Source of the DNA: Rachicladosporium sp. CCFEE 5018
Taxonomy: Eukaryota > Ascomycota > Dothideomycetes > Cladosporiales > Cladosporiaceae
NCBI GenBank assembly: GCA_002077045.2
Contig: KZ111150.1
Span: forward strand, 652,484 to 716,483
Length of the DNA: 64,000 nt
Direction: 5' to 3'
Below are positions 32,454 through 44,096 of the stretch, piece by piece. The position numbers and the translations under genes are program-made. Each line of letters opens with the position of its first letter. Position 1 is the stretch's first letter. A model generated the notes under the pieces. The model made no database searches. It was given only the letters and a program-made list of their open reading frames with translations, and was not told the origin of the DNA.

Positions 32454-35291
32454 ATGAGTTACTTACCCCAAAACACCATTCCCCGCGGGCAGCATCACGA
32501 CAGCAATGGCATCCCCGACTACTACGAGCAGGACCACTCGCGGCAGGCACGACATATGCCGCACCCAGGTGCACCTCCACAAGGCCGCAACGCTCCACCG
32601 CATAATCAACCGCGCGATCCTCGCATGAGACCGCCACACCAGCAGCAATATGCTGCAACACAGCCGCCACAAGCTTCGCACAGCAACTTGTACGATGGCA
32701 GTGAGTATGGCGGATCCGAGGTAGATCAGTGGCCACTGGCTGCTCGCGACATGCCTCGACAGCGTGGTGGCGCGCAGCAGCAGGCTGGACCACGCAGAGG
32801 CCCTCCACCACGACCGCAACGACCCGAGTACGCGAATCAGCAGTTTGATCTGCCTCAGCCGCCTCGAGTCGCGTCGGCGAATCGTCAGTATCATCAGCAG
32901 CCTCCGCCAGAGTTCCATCATGGTACTGGCGAGTGGACGGGCGATGGATATAGCATACCAGGCGCACCGCCGCCTTTGCCTGGCCCACCACTCCAGGGCT
33001 TTCCAATCGCGCAGCAGGCAGTGTTCCATCAGCAGCAGCGACGGCCTCCTCTTGGTCCGCCTCCATCTGCGCGGAGAGGTCCGCCAACGTACTACTCTCA
33101 GGTCTCGTCCGTGCACCCCATCATAGAGGAGACCGACAGTACGCGGAGTCGAGGCAGCAATCGAGGAGCGAGCCAAGGGTCTTTTGCAAGTAGTAATGCG
33201 ATTCCGATTGGCATCCCAGACTACTACCTGCGAGACCGAGATAGCGAGGTGCCTAGTCTCCCGCCGACAACGCCAGGTTCCGAGTACCCGCCTGAAGACT
33301 CGCCGATCGAAGCCGTCGCACCGCTACGTCTGACACCTCGAGAGAACAAATTCCCGGAAGACCTGCATCCTCCGGCAATGCCACCACCACCCGCACGGGA
33401 GGGCTCTCCAGTCGATGGCCCGACGCTTGTGCGACAAGCTAGTATCGGCAAGCGGAGCAAGCCCACACTTACAACAGTGAAGAGCGGCGATGGTCTGAGG
33501 AAGAAGAATGCCACCGCATCGACGGACAGCATATCTGGTCTGCCGAGTCAGCAGAAGACCAAGACACCTACCAAGGCTTCTGCGGATGTTCCGCTCAGAC
33601 CGCGGGACTTGGACACCGAGCGAGCGCGGGCTGCGACCGCTGCTGCTGCGGCGGGTGCCGAAGGTGTCTACGAGGTGACAAATGAGTCGCCTACCGCTCC
33701 TTCACGCAATCCGAGCACTGACAAGTTGGCTGGGTTTCCCGACTCCTCCGAGTCATCTGAGTCGGAGCGAAGTATCAAGCAGCCAGTGCGCAAGGTGAAC
33801 TCGAAGGAACTGCTAGGCGCATCATTACCTGCACCCAAGCAAGGTCGCAGCCGGGAACGCTCTCCTCTAGCTCCGCAAGACCCGTACGAGCGAGAAGTCC
33901 GACGCAAAGAGCTGATCGGCAGCCTCGAGAAGGGGGGCGCAGTCCCAGCATCGCCCAACAGCTCGCTCAAAGTCCCCACCTCCGGCCTATCAGAAGCCCG
34001 AGCCGGCAAGCCTCGTCCACCACGCCTGAACGTCGACTCCGTCCGCGAAGCAGAGATCCGTGGCTCGCTCACCAGTCTGCCAGACCTTATCAAGCGTGCG
34101 ACAAAGCTCGCTTCGTACCTCGATCGCGGCAAGACTGCCAGTAGACTTGGCATGACTGGCTGGCTGGACGGCAACAGTAGCAACCCAGAGCTGAATGAGA
34201 AGGTCCGCGACTACCGCAAGAGTGGCGGCAGTCTAAGCGATATCCTGAGCTACTTCCCTCCCCCGGGCTTGCACACACCTCCCGCCTCAAGACAGGAACT
34301 GCGGCAGAGCCGCTCAGTCTGGTCGAGCCACCTTCGACACTCCACCCTGCCAAGCGACAGCGACGTCGGCGCGCAAGCAGCTGATGACCGCACACGCCGA
34401 CGGCGATGCTGCGGGCTCCCACTCTGGCTCTTCCTCCTGCTCCTGCTGGTCCTCTTTCTCCTCGTCGCCGCCGCCGTAGTGGTGCCCGTAATGCTCGTCT
34501 GGTACCCCAAACACCACGCCGCCACCTCCTCTGCCGCTAGCTGCTCGACGAAGCTGACCTGCGAAAACGGCGGCCAAGCCGTCTCAACGAACGGTTCCTG
34601 CCGTTGTCTCTGCGTGAATGGCTACACGGGAAGTACTTGCTCGACTCAGTCCGACGCAGGCTGCACCACGATATCCGTGGGCAGCATGTCAGACGCCACA
34701 GTCGGTGACGCCGTACCGCGGATCCTGAATGCAGCGCAGAGTAGCTACAGTATACCACTCGACAGCCAAGCGCTGCTCGGCTTATTCTCAAGCCTCGACT
34801 TGAGCTGCTCAAGCCAGAACGCCCTGTTAATCCTCAATGGCTCGCCGCAAAAGCGCTCCATCCCGCCAACCTCCGTGTCCTCCATCCTCCGCCAGCGAGC
34901 TCCGCAAGCAACAACCGACGAGCCCACGACCGTCACTTCGAACGGCATAGTCTTCGCCGTCGACCCTGGCACTTCCGCCGCTCCTTCTGCGTCCGCTTCG
35001 GCGCTTCCGCCACCGCCGCCACCGGCGTCTGGCGATGGGACGACGTACACGACCACGAATGCGACGACGCTGAACTTTGCGAGGACGGCGATATTGTATA
35101 TTCTGCAGTCTTCGTCGCAACTTGCGGATGCTACGACGGCGCAGCAGGAGTTCCAGAGTTTCTTTACGAGTGGGACGGGGAGTGATGGGCAGAGTATTTC
35201 GGCGGGCAATGTGACGTTGGGCAATGGGTTTAGTGCGGATTGCGAGGGGTATCGGGTTGTGGCTGCAAACGGGACGAGCGTGGGAGGGTGA
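32454..35291 (+). CDS. EGF-like, proline-rich single-pass membrane protein (complete)
   Basis: Intron-free gene for 945 residues. Residues 1 to about 530 are Pro/Gln/Arg-rich and disordered (MSYLPQNTIPRGQHHDSNG at the start; IPIGIPDYYLRDRDSE, DGPTLVRQASIGKRSKPTL). Around 534-575 is a compact, probably folded helical segment (EIRGSLTSLPDLIKRATKL, SRLGMTGWLDG). A basic RRRR patch leads into one membrane helix at about 655-683. An EGF-like module follows at about 697-729 (six Cys within CSTKLTCENGGQ to GSTC) and a Ser/Thr-rich glycosylated ectodomain. Inferred topology is N-in, C-out. I do not recognise a named family; a surface or wall-sensing role is possible but unproven. Confidence 0.75.
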   Translation: MSYLPQNTIPRGQHHDSNGIPDYYEQDHSRQARHMPHPGAPPQGRNAPPHNQPRDPRMRPPHQQQYAATQPPQASHSNLYDGSEYGGSEVDQWPLAARDMPRQRGGAQQQAGPRRGPPPRPQRPEYANQQFDLPQPPRVASANRQYHQQPPPEFHHGTGEWTGDGYSIPGAPPPLPGPPLQGFPIAQQAVFHQQQRRPPLGPPPSARRGPPTYYSQVSSVHPIIEETDSTRSRGSNRGASQGSFASSNAIPIGIPDYYLRDRDSEVPSLPPTTPGSEYPPEDSPIEAVAPLRLTPRENKFPEDLHPPAMPPPPAREGSPVDGPTLVRQASIGKRSKPTLTTVKSGDGLRKKNATASTDSISGLPSQQKTKTPTKASADVPLRPRDLDTERARAATAAAAAGAEGVYEVTNESPTAPSRNPSTDKLAGFPDSSESSESERSIKQPVRKVNSKELLGASLPAPKQGRSRERSPLAPQDPYEREVRRKELIGSLEKGGAVPASPNSSLKVPTSGLSEARAGKPRPPRLNVDSVREAEIRGSLTSLPDLIKRATKLASYLDRGKTASRLGMTGWLDGNSSNPELNEKVRDYRKSGGSLSDILSYFPPPGLHTPPASRQELRQSRSVWSSHLRHSTLPSDSDVGAQAADDRTRRRRCCGLPLWLFLLLLLVLFLLVAAAVVVPVMLVWYPKHHAATSSAASCSTKLTCENGGQAVSTNGSCRCLCVNGYTGSTCSTQSDAGCTTISVGSMSDATVGDAVPRILNAAQSSYSIPLDSQALLGLFSSLDLSCSSQNALLILNGSPQKRSIPPTSVSSILRQRAPQATTDEPTTVTSNGIVFAVDPGTSAAPSASASALPPPPPPASGDGTTYTTTNATTLNFARTAILYILQSSSQLADATTAQQEFQSFFTSGTGSDGQSISAGNVTLGNGFSADCEGYRVVAANGTSVGG

Positions 35292-35966
35292 GGGAGATGT
35301 TTCTAGTGTGTATTGACATTTTAAGCGAGCGAAAGAAGCGCAATCCTTGCATTTGACGGCGCTGGACTGGGGATCCGTGAGGACAAGATGTAATGACCCA
35401 TGAACGGGGTTCGCTTCGTTGCGCATATTCACTATCTTGGGGGTTGGGCGGAGGAGGTTTGTTGCATACACTGGCGAGATGTAGGGGCCGAGGCTTGATG
35501 GCTAGGATACTTCGTTCGAACGTATCGCCTGCCGTCCGCAAACGTCTTCTCGCTGGTTGACGTCCGCACTCATTCCTCTTCTCGCCTCTGGCGCAGTGGC
35601 AAGCCCCACACCCTCCCTTCCACTTTCTCTCCAATCAAGCACAGCGTTGGCCCTGCTTCTGCATAACTTTTTAGTCTTTCGATATAGCCCCATGTCACTA
35701 TTTGAGGCTATAATCAGACTCCTGACATCGACGCACTCCAATTGCGTGCTCTACGGCTGGGCTTTCGATCAATTCGCAGAGCGTGTCTCGGTCTTTCAAG
35801 CCTTCACGGGGGCGGCATCACCTCGCGAACCAAGAGCTGTCTGCAACTTGACTTGACCCGAGGTGTCGTCGGGGTTGCGGTCATCGACACCAGATCTAGT
35901 GGCGGAATAGCATGTCCGTTGCTGGCGCCGCGTAGCGATGGTCCGGGTTGATCTTGGGGTGACTCC
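35292..35966. other. Intergenic region (copy of 1538-2212)
   Basis: Same sequence as the first copy; no gene seen. Confidence 0.45.
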
Positions 35967-36959
35967 TCAGTAATCCGTAAACAATCTCGTCTGCAGCCCC
36001 GGCCTCTCCCCTCCCCCTCCCATTCCCTCCCCGATACTCTCCCTCACAATCTCCGTCACGCTCCCCCGTCTCAACTCCTCAACCCTCACCTCCCCGTTCC
36101 CGCCCGCTTGCCCCACTAAATGATGCGCCGCCTGCTCCGCCTCCTTCGCAATCCACACGCCTCCACTCGTGCCCAGCCTCTCAGCGCCAGCCGCAAGCAT
36201 TTTCACCGCGTCTTCGAGCGTGCGAATCCCGCCGGAGGCTTTGACGCGCATGTGGCGTGTTTCGCCGGATTCGGAGGTTTGGGGGAGGGAGGCGCAGCAG
36301 AGAGATAGGAGGCGGACGTGGGGAAGTGTGGCGCCTGTTGCTGTGACGCCTGAGGGTAGGTCTGCGGCTGTGAGGAAGCCGGTGCTGGTTTTGACGAAGT
36401 CGAAGCCGGCTTCTGAGGCGAGGACGCTGCCTGCGACGATCTCTGAATCGCTTAGGAGGGCAGTCTCAAGGATCAGTTTGCAGAGCACGGTCTTGCCTGC
36501 TACTGCGCGGAGGGCGCTGAGCTCGCTGTAGATGGTTTCCCACTTCGCGTCTTTGAGCATGGGGACGTTTACTACGACGTCTAGTTCTGTTGCGCCTTCT
36601 GCCACCGCGCTCTTGGCTTCTGTGAGCTTTTCGCGAAGGTCTTGCGTCCCTTCGTGAAAGCCTATGACGCATGCGATCCCCACGCCCGAACCCGAGACAT
36701 TGGCCCTACATCTCGACACGAACGGCAGCCGCACGCAGACTGTAGCGAAATTGTTCACCCTCGCCTCGGCACAGAGACTGTCAATCTGCGCGGCTGTCGC
36801 ATCCAGCTTCAACAGAGTATGGTCTACTGCGCCGGCTACGGAGAACAGGTCGGTGGTTTTCGTAGGCGGGGCATCGTTGTCGAGTTTGGCGAGGATTGAG
36901 CTTTGTGCCTGGGAGATGATGTCGCTCCATTCAGCGTCTGTGTACCGCGCTGTTGTCAT
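35967..36959 (-). CDS. DERA: Deoxyribose-phosphate aldolase (second copy)
   Basis: Identical to the gene at 2213-3205, with the same Schiff-base lysine motif FVKTSTGF, the VKASGGIRT motif and 330 residues from the preferred ATG. An alternative upstream ATG lies at 37064. If both copies were real, gene dosage would be doubled with no sequence divergence, which is why an assembly origin is suspected. Confidence 0.85.
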   Translation of the reverse strand: MTTARYTDAEWSDIISQAQSSILAKLDNDAPPTKTTDLFSVAGAVDHTLLKLDATAAQIDSLCAEARVNNFATVCVRLPFVSRCRANVSGSGVGIACVIGFHEGTQDLREKLTEAKSAVAEGATELDVVVNVPMLKDAKWETIYSELSALRAVAGKTVLCKLILETALLSDSEIVAGSVLASEAGFDFVKTSTGFLTAADLPSGVTATGATLPHVRLLSLCCASLPQTSESGETRHMRVKASGGIRTLEDAVKMLAAGAERLGTSGGVWIAKEAEQAAHHLVGQAGGNGEVRVEELRRGSVTEIVRESIGEGMGGGGERPGLQTRLFTDY

Positions 36960-37987
36960 TGTCTTCGTTGGGCGACGGGCGTAGGGAGAAAGGGAGGGGA
37001 GCTTGTCGCGGGTTATGGTGCGGGATATGATAGTGTAGGGCTGGTGGTACTGCTTGGAAGACATCTTTTGGATAGTGGGGAGTTTCTTGGCCGAGGCTTG
37101 TTGCTGAACACGGAGGAGACTGACAACAAGGAGAATCGGGAGACTGCTGCGATACTTACCTATCCGACCATCTTCAGTGACGGACCCCGTGACATACCAG
37201 ATCAGCGGCCAGTGAATCGCGTAGCACGGTACTTGTGACCGTTGTCGAAGTCTGATCGTCGCTGTTGGTAGCGCGAAGGTAGTGCGGTAGAGTGAGACAT
37301 GATAAACCTTCCGCACCAATGGCAAGGTACCGGAGGTGTCCCCGACCCCGCGACCAGTGTTTGATATCGTGTAGATCTATCATATCTATGACGAACCGCG
37401 GCAGATGAACATGTGTGGTGATGATGGAGTTGGACTGGAGAAGTAGTATCGAGCTGGAAGGAGAAGTTGCGTTCTCAAGTGCCGACCTCATATGCACTAC
37501 CGGACGCCTCATTTGCTCATACATGTTGTAGTAGCTCGACGCCACCAAGGCTCGAACCCTATAACGCGTCTGCTAAGATCTAGATCGCCACATCTCCCCA
37601 GACAACCTAATCGCATTGCCCGTTTTCGTCGCTATTCTTGGGCCGTGACCTCCGCGCGGTCGGGGTGACGTAGACTCGTCTACCGCTGCCTCACGACCTT
37701 ATCTGTCAGGGAGTCGTCGCGCTGCCTAATCGCTGGAAGAGCACGGTGTGCGCTTGGGTGCAGCTCCATCCGCCATCTGCGTGTGATGCGACTCTTGCGC
37801 ATTTCCGTCTACCTGCATTCCTCGGTGCCACTTGCACCGTCGATCGCGGTTCGACGTCCATTGGCATCTTCAGCATCCTCCTCCGTGTACTGCTGCGTTG
37901 TCGATTGACAAACGCCTGTTCATCATTCAGCCTTTGCCTTGTGTTCTTTCGGTCTCGCTGTACATTAGCATCGCAATAGCAGTCCTA
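36960..37987. other. Intergenic region (copy of 3206-4233)
   Basis: Same content as the first copy, including a likely 5' UTR intron of the aldolase gene; no other gene supported. Confidence 0.4.
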
Positions 37988-38836
37988 TCATATCAATATC
38001 CTCTCCGGCTCGCCCTTCTTCCTCCTCGGCTCAACCTCGTCCATCAACCCCCTCCCACCTTCATCCTCATCCTCATCAACCTCGAACCCACTCTCCCCTC
38101 TCCTCTCCCCAGCACTGTTCGTCGCCCAAATTCCCGCAACTCTCAACTCGAAAGGTCCCGGCACGCGATCAATGAGGCCAACTCCCACACTCCTAACCTT
38201 CTGCCGTAACATTTCCTTCTGCGGTTCCACGACCAAGCCATAGTTCGTCCGCACGAAAGCGCTGAAAGGAATCGTGACTGTCTCCCATTGGCCAGGCGTG
38301 AAGGAGGGTAGCAAGTGTTGGTGCAGGTCCGTGGGCACTATAGACTCTGTCTGGATGTTGATGAAGTACTTCCTCCCGTCCGAGTTGATGCGCAGCGAGA
38401 GGAACGAGTACGGATCAATATCCCACAGCAACTTCCCAAACAAACTCACTCCCCGATCCCGTGTCCTGAACGCCGCATACCCACTCCGCTGTATACTCGG
38501 CTTATTCGGCGGTAGCTCGTTCGATATACTCCCCTTGAACAGCGCGTGTGCTGGCTGCTCCCCATCTTGCCCCTCCAGCATGCTGTCCTGGCCGCCACTG
38601 CGGATGTGTGCATCATTCCATGTCAGAGCAGCTTTACTGAAGCCGCCCATGTCGCTGTCGCTCATGACTTTGCAGCGCTCTATGCTATCTGCGTGGTCGA
38701 AGGTCATCATGGGGAAGGGTTTGTTGGGGCGGTGCAGGCCTTCCATGCGTACGGCTATGGTGGCTTGTCGTTTGAACTCATCGATGCTGCGGCGCCAGAA
38801 GCCGGGGTTGGCTAGGCGGATGGGGGAGGCGTGCAT
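37988..38836 (-). CDS. CIA30: CIA30 complex I assembly factor (second copy)
   Basis: Identical 282-residue CIA30-domain protein to that at 4234-5082, again divergent from the carrier gene. The presence of GYAAFRTR, LLWDIDPYSFLSLRI and VGVGLIDRVPGPFEL supports the family call. Confidence 0.85.
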   Translation of the reverse strand: MHASPIRLANPGFWRRSIDEFKRQATIAVRMEGLHRPNKPFPMMTFDHADSIERCKVMSDSDMGGFSKAALTWNDAHIRSGGQDSMLEGQDGEQPAHALFKGSISNELPPNKPSIQRSGYAAFRTRDRGVSLFGKLLWDIDPYSFLSLRINSDGRKYFINIQTESIVPTDLHQHLLPSFTPGQWETVTIPFSAFVRTNYGLVVEPQKEMLRQKVRSVGVGLIDRVPGPFELRVAGIWATNSAGERRGESGFEVDEDEDEGGRGLMDEVEPRRKKGEPERILI

Positions 38837-39143
38837 CTTTGCTGGACGATCGGGTCGTTGGGTATGTGAGGGTGGTAGCCAAGCAGTGGATCATCAATAC
38901 AGAAGGCATGGTAGAGGGGTATGGCATTGATGGTGACGTCTTGGGTCAGACTCCCGAGCTCCGAGATGGTAGCAATTTTACCTCACCCAACCTCCTTTCC
39001 CTCCAAGACTTAGCCCAGACATCGATCTAAACAGCTTGATACCACAGTGATAATAAGGCACCGCCCGAGGCCCTCACCGCGTTGTTCATCTCCGCCGGCG
39101 CATCGGATCCCCCTACCTCTAGCCCACCCGGACCAACTCTTGG

Positions 39144-40283
39144 ATGACCGGGCCCACTGCATCCTCCTCTTCTCCCTCTAGCACAACGAGCATACTCCCT
39201 CCCCGACCAACAAGCACCTCCCGCGAGCTCGGCGGCACCGACCCCGCAGCCCAAGATGCTCCCCCGATAATCCCCAAAGAGCGCAAAGCATGGCCGCACT
39301 TCATAGCCGGCGGGCTCGGCGGCATGACTTCAGCAACCCTCACATCCCCTCTAGACGTCCTCAAAACGCGCCTCCAATCCACCTTCTACCAAGCTGAGCT
39401 CGCCGCACGGCGGACAGCAAAGGGGATACCTCCACCTCACACGCTCTCCCTGCCCCGCGCAGCGCTGCTACACATCACCGAGACAGGCGCAATACTAGCG
39501 CAGATTCCCAAAGTGGAGGGGTGGAGAGCGCTGTTCAAAGGCTTAGGACCAAACCTCATAGGTGTAGTCCCAGCACGAGCGATAAACTTCTGGGCCTACG
39601 GCAACGGCAAACGAGTCTACGCCTCCCTCCTCTTCGATGGCAAAGAGAACGCCGCCGTGCATCTGCTCTCGGCAGCAACAGCGGGTATCATCACAGGCAC
39701 AGCCACGAACCCCATCTGGCTTGTCAAAACGCGATTACAACTTGACCGTCAAAACGCTGGCGAAGGTGGCAAGGGGAGACAGTATCGCAATGCGCTGGAC
39801 TGTGTGCGGCAGACCGTGCGGACTGAGGGAATACGAGGACTGTACAGGGGGTTGAGTGCGAGTTATCTGGGCGTCAGTGAGAGTACGCTGCAGTGGGTGC
39901 TCTACGAACGCGCCAAAACCTCCCTCGCGCGGCGAGAAGCCGATTTGCAGGCCTCTGGCCGGGTGCCGACGATATGGGACCGCACGGTGCAAGTCACTGG
40001 TCAGCTGACAGCGGCTGGTGGAGCGAAGTTCGTAGCTGCGCTGATCACCTACCCACACGAAGTTGTACGAACGCGACTACGGCAGGCGCCTGTGGATGGT
40101 ATGGGCAGGGTGAAGTATACAGGTCTATGGAGCTGTTTCAGGATGGTCTGGAAGGAAGAGGGATTCGCAGCACTGTATGGCGGGTTAGTGCCGCATATGC
40201 TGAGGGTTGTGCCGAGTGCGGCCATCATGTTCGGAGTGTACGAGGGTGTGCTGAAGGGGCTAGGGGAACAGAGTGGAGTGTAA
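39144..40283 (+). CDS. RIM2: Rim2-type mitochondrial pyrimidine nucleotide carrier (second copy)
   Basis: Identical 379-residue carrier to 5390-6529, with the three motifs PLDVLKTRLQ, PIWLVKTRLQ and PHEVVRTRLR. It converges on the second ADE1 copy with the same 77-base gap. Confidence 0.85.
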   Translation: MTGPTASSSSPSSTTSILPPRPTSTSRELGGTDPAAQDAPPIIPKERKAWPHFIAGGLGGMTSATLTSPLDVLKTRLQSTFYQAELAARRTAKGIPPPHTLSLPRAALLHITETGAILAQIPKVEGWRALFKGLGPNLIGVVPARAINFWAYGNGKRVYASLLFDGKENAAVHLLSAATAGIITGTATNPIWLVKTRLQLDRQNAGEGGKGRQYRNALDCVRQTVRTEGIRGLYRGLSASYLGVSESTLQWVLYERAKTSLARREADLQASGRVPTIWDRTVQVTGQLTAAGGAKFVAALITYPHEVVRTRLRQAPVDGMGRVKYTGLWSCFRMVWKEEGFAALYGGLVPHMLRVVPSAAIMFGVYEGVLKGLGEQSGV

Positions 40284-40360
40284 GAGTGCATTTGTATGAG
40301 TATGGGCTGACGGGATAATTTGGCTGTACAAAAGCTATACAGCGTAAGGTATGTCTACGC

Positions 40361-41572
40361 TCAGGCGATATCCGACCATTTGCTGTCTGTCAACTTCTCG
40401 TACGCTTCGCGGTATTTCTTTCCAGTCTCGGCGACGACCTCTTCCGGCATGCTTACGCCTTCCTTGCCCTTGAGGCCGGAGCTTGTGAGCCAGTCGCGGA
40501 GATATTGCTGTGCCCATAGTCAGCGAAGGGTACCTGAGCATCTCAAGGAGAAGGTCACAAGGTCACACACCTTATCATACGACACCTGCGACCTCCCGAC
40601 TTCATACTGATCGGCCGGCCAAAATCTCGAGCTATCAGGGGTAAGCACCTCGTCCACCAGCACTACCTCCCCAGTCAGCACATCGCCTCCGAACTCGAAC
40701 TTCGTGTCAGCGATGATGATGCCGCGTTCGGCAGCGTACGCGTGTGCCTATCACACCAGATCAGTCAGCATACCCACAGCCACAAACCAAAGTCATGTTT
40801 CCTTACCTTTTCGTAGATTGCCAAACTCGCCTCCTCCACCCGTCTCGCCACAGCTTCCCCAATCAACTCCCTCGCGGCCTCGGGACTGATGTTCTCGTCC
40901 TTCCCTCCAACCTCGGCTTTCGTACTCGGCGTCCAGATCGGCTTCTCCAGTCGTTGACTCTCCCGCAGTCCCTTGGGCATGAGAATCCCATGTACAGTGC
41001 CAGATTTGCTGTACTCGGCCCAGGCGGAGCCAGTAATGTAGCCGCGGACGATCGACTCCAAGGGTAAGACGCGCAGACGATCGACAAGCATGCTGCGTCG
41101 TTGGAGTTGTTGGAAAGGAAGGGATGAGGGAAGTCCAGGAGGTAGAGTGGTGCTTAGGAAATGGGTGCGGAGGTCTGGTAGCCATGAGGCTATGAGTTTG
41201 AACCAGTGGGCGGAGAGCTGCGTGAGGAGGGCGCCTTTTTGGGGGATGCCCTGGGTGGGAGTGTTAGTACACTCTCCATTTAATGTAGTCTCCGTCGAGA
41301 CTGTTGGTGATTTGGTGGTGTTTTTTTAGAGAGCCCGCCACCCCGAGAAATCCACAAATTTGCTCCTTCGAACGATGTAGAGGACATGTAAGATGTTAGA
41401 TGAGTTGACTTACATTATCGAGGATCACATCGTAGGCTGAGATTCGATCTGTGGCGACGAAGAGAAGGGTTTGGGCGTCGATTTCAAAGATCTCGCGTAC
41501 TTTGCCGGAGGCGATCTTCTTGAATCCGTCGGCGCCTAGATCGATCTTTGTGATTGCTGTGGAGGATGCCAT
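40361..41572 (-). CDS. ADE1: SAICAR synthase (second copy)
   Basis: Same four-exon structure as at 6607-7818: exons 41572-41414, 41250-40807, 40747-40571 and 40507-40361, encoding the same 308 residues with SGKVREIFEI, ATDRISAYDVIL and YITGSAWAEY. Confidence 0.9.
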
Positions 41573-42626
41573 CGATGTGTCGTCGTTGAATGCGAATTGT
41601 TCTGGTGTAGGTGTAACGTGTACTGCGAACGAACTCACAGCATGTTAATGTGCGGCATTACAAAAAGTGAAAACCGGGCTTGAGGGTTTAACGCTGATCT
41701 CCCGGAATGAAGTGAAGTTCTGTCAACTCGTTGCTCGAGTCCAAATTACAGAGTGAAGTCGAGAAAACATCACCAACTCCGATGAACTCCGCCGCTTCGA
41801 CATACACGCTTTTCATCGCATTGCTCTTCGACCGACGGCGCCGTGAATGTCACCCTGTCTTGAGTCGGCAGCAGACACGACCATGTTGCTACACGTGTTG
41901 ATCACCATCAATACACAGGACTGCACCGGGCGTCGTCGCTGAAGCCAACCTACACACGTGCGCCATGAGCGTCGAGCCTTTTGAGCCGCGATCGGCTTGA
42001 CGAGCTGAATACATGTGTCCTCCTTGTCTGTCAGGCTGGGTGATTCATATCTCGATACCACGTGCATGGAAGGCGCTCATGGCAGGGGCAGTGCTTCCCT
42101 TCGTTGCCGCTCGTTTTCATCTCCACAGGCTGACTTGCAGCGTTGGAACATCAATTACTCCACAGCAAGCCTTTGGACAGCCGTATGCGTGTGACAACCA
42201 CTACGAAGATAGCATCATAAAGATGCCCTAGTATCCAGGAAGATAAGAATCCCCAATACGAGATCACAAACGTCGCTCAAACATCGCTTGGTCAAAATAT
42301 TGATGGTTGCACTTACCTCTACCACTGTCGACGCCTTCCAAATTCCTGCTGGCTCTTACTTGTCTACGGGCACGCAGCTTCCCTCAACGTAGGTCGCCTG
42401 TCAAAACACATCGCTTCTTCTCATCATCTCCTCTCTTCCTCTTCTCCTCTCACATCGTCTGCATCGTAGCAGGGTTTTCATCAGCATTCTCACTCTCGAC
42501 AGCTTATCCCATCCTCCCGCGTCTCCCACCTGGTAGACGCACTCTCTATCCCCCGGAGCTCACGACACAGATAAGCAGCAGATTTCAATTCTTTTCGCCC
42601 AATCGAAGCAGCGAGACACCGGCAAG
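41573..42626. promoter_or_regulatory. Divergent upstream region ADE1/aquaporin (second copy)
   Basis: Copy of 7819-8872 with the same pyrimidine-rich leader before the aquaporin ATG; no gene seen. Confidence 0.4.
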
Positions 42627-44096
42627 ATGAGTTCTCCTCCGGTCAAGGAGGTCGTAGTCGAAAAGCCCGCGCCAGCTGCCAACAACGTCGTCGTCGAACA
42701 AGCGGCCGCTCCAGCAGCCGACAAAGTCGTCGTCGAAAAAGCCGCTCCCAACGCAATCGTCGTCGAAAAGCCCGCCGCTGTGGTGGCTACCGCGCCAGCC
42801 GTTGTGGTCGCACCGCCAATGACAATGAACACCAATCCTCCCATTGTCGACAAATTCGTCGCTCTGCCCGGCACCAGTCAGCCCGCCGTTGTGGCTGTCG
42901 CTCCAGTCACGGGTGCAGTTGTCTCTCCAGCTACCACCACAGTCGTCGTGGATGAGAAGCGCCCTGTCATGACCTCGCACCCGAAATGCAAGCGCTCGTG
43001 GTTCAAGGAGCACCTCATTGCAGTGAGTGCTTCACCGGGTGTCGCTCAAGCAGATGCGCGCAAATGACACGCTTCCACAGTACCTCGGCGAACTCATCGG
43101 CACCTTCATGTTCCTCACCTTGGCCTTCGCCGGCACCCAGATCGCCTTGCAGCAGAACACAGCAACTGGCAACGAACCTCCATCACTCGGCATCCTTGCC
43201 TACATCGCACTCGTCTTCGGCTTCAGCTTGACCGTCACCGCCTGGATCTTCTACCGTGTTACTGGAGGCATGTTCAATCCCGCCGTCACCCTTGGCCTCA
43301 TGCTCATCGGTGCTCTGTCCTGGTCTCGTGCTCTCGTCGTCTTCTGGGCTCAGATGTTCGGTGCGCTGCTTGCCGGTGGCTTCGTCGATCTGCTGCTTCC
43401 TGGCGTGAGTGACCTGTTCACAATCTCGATTGACTCTCACTGACTTATGCGCAGCCTCTGACCGTTGTCACTCACGTGGACGAAAAGTTCGGATCTCTGC
43501 GCGCGGTCTTCCTTGAGGCATTTCTCACCTTCATGCTCATCATGACCATCTTCTTCCTTGCCGTCGAGAAGCACCGCGGCACTTTCCTCGCACCACTTGC
43601 GATCGGCTTGACACTCTTCGTCGCTGAGCTCGTCGGTGTTCGATACACAGGAGGTCAGTATCTCCTGTTCATCGCCGCACTGCTACATCGCTGACACGTG
43701 GTAGGCTCCTTGAACCCAGCCAGGTCTTTCGGTGCGCAAGTGTGGGCAATGCGCGGAGCCTGCGACGAGTGTGGTGATGATGCTGGCAAGTGGGGCAGTC
43801 ACTGGGTCTACTGGTTCGGCCCTCTCATCGGCGCCCTCGCCGCTGTTTTCTTCTACAGGTATGTCGCCTCCCATCTGCTCATCGTACAACCCAGACACTG
43901 ACCTCTGCTCAGAATCTTGAAGGCTCTCGAGTACGAGATCTACGGCGACGTTGGTCAAGACGCCGACCGCCCTCTACCCGCCGACGATGATGATGATGAC
44001 GACGTTGTCATCGACCCTACACCCGGCACCAACGCTGCAACAGCAACCACCAGCAATCGACCTGTGGCACAGCCTCTCCCGAGAGGCATGGTGTAA
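42627..44096 (+). CDS. Aquaporin with N-terminal repeat (second copy)
   Basis: Exons 42627-43022, 43081-43404, 43455-43653, 43705-43858 and 43913-44096 encode 418 residues with FNPAVTLG and LNPARSFG boxes. It differs from the first copy by one base, T at 42757, changing Thr to Ile (AIVVEKPA) inside the disordered N-terminal repeat and therefore probably neutral for channel function. Confidence 0.85.
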
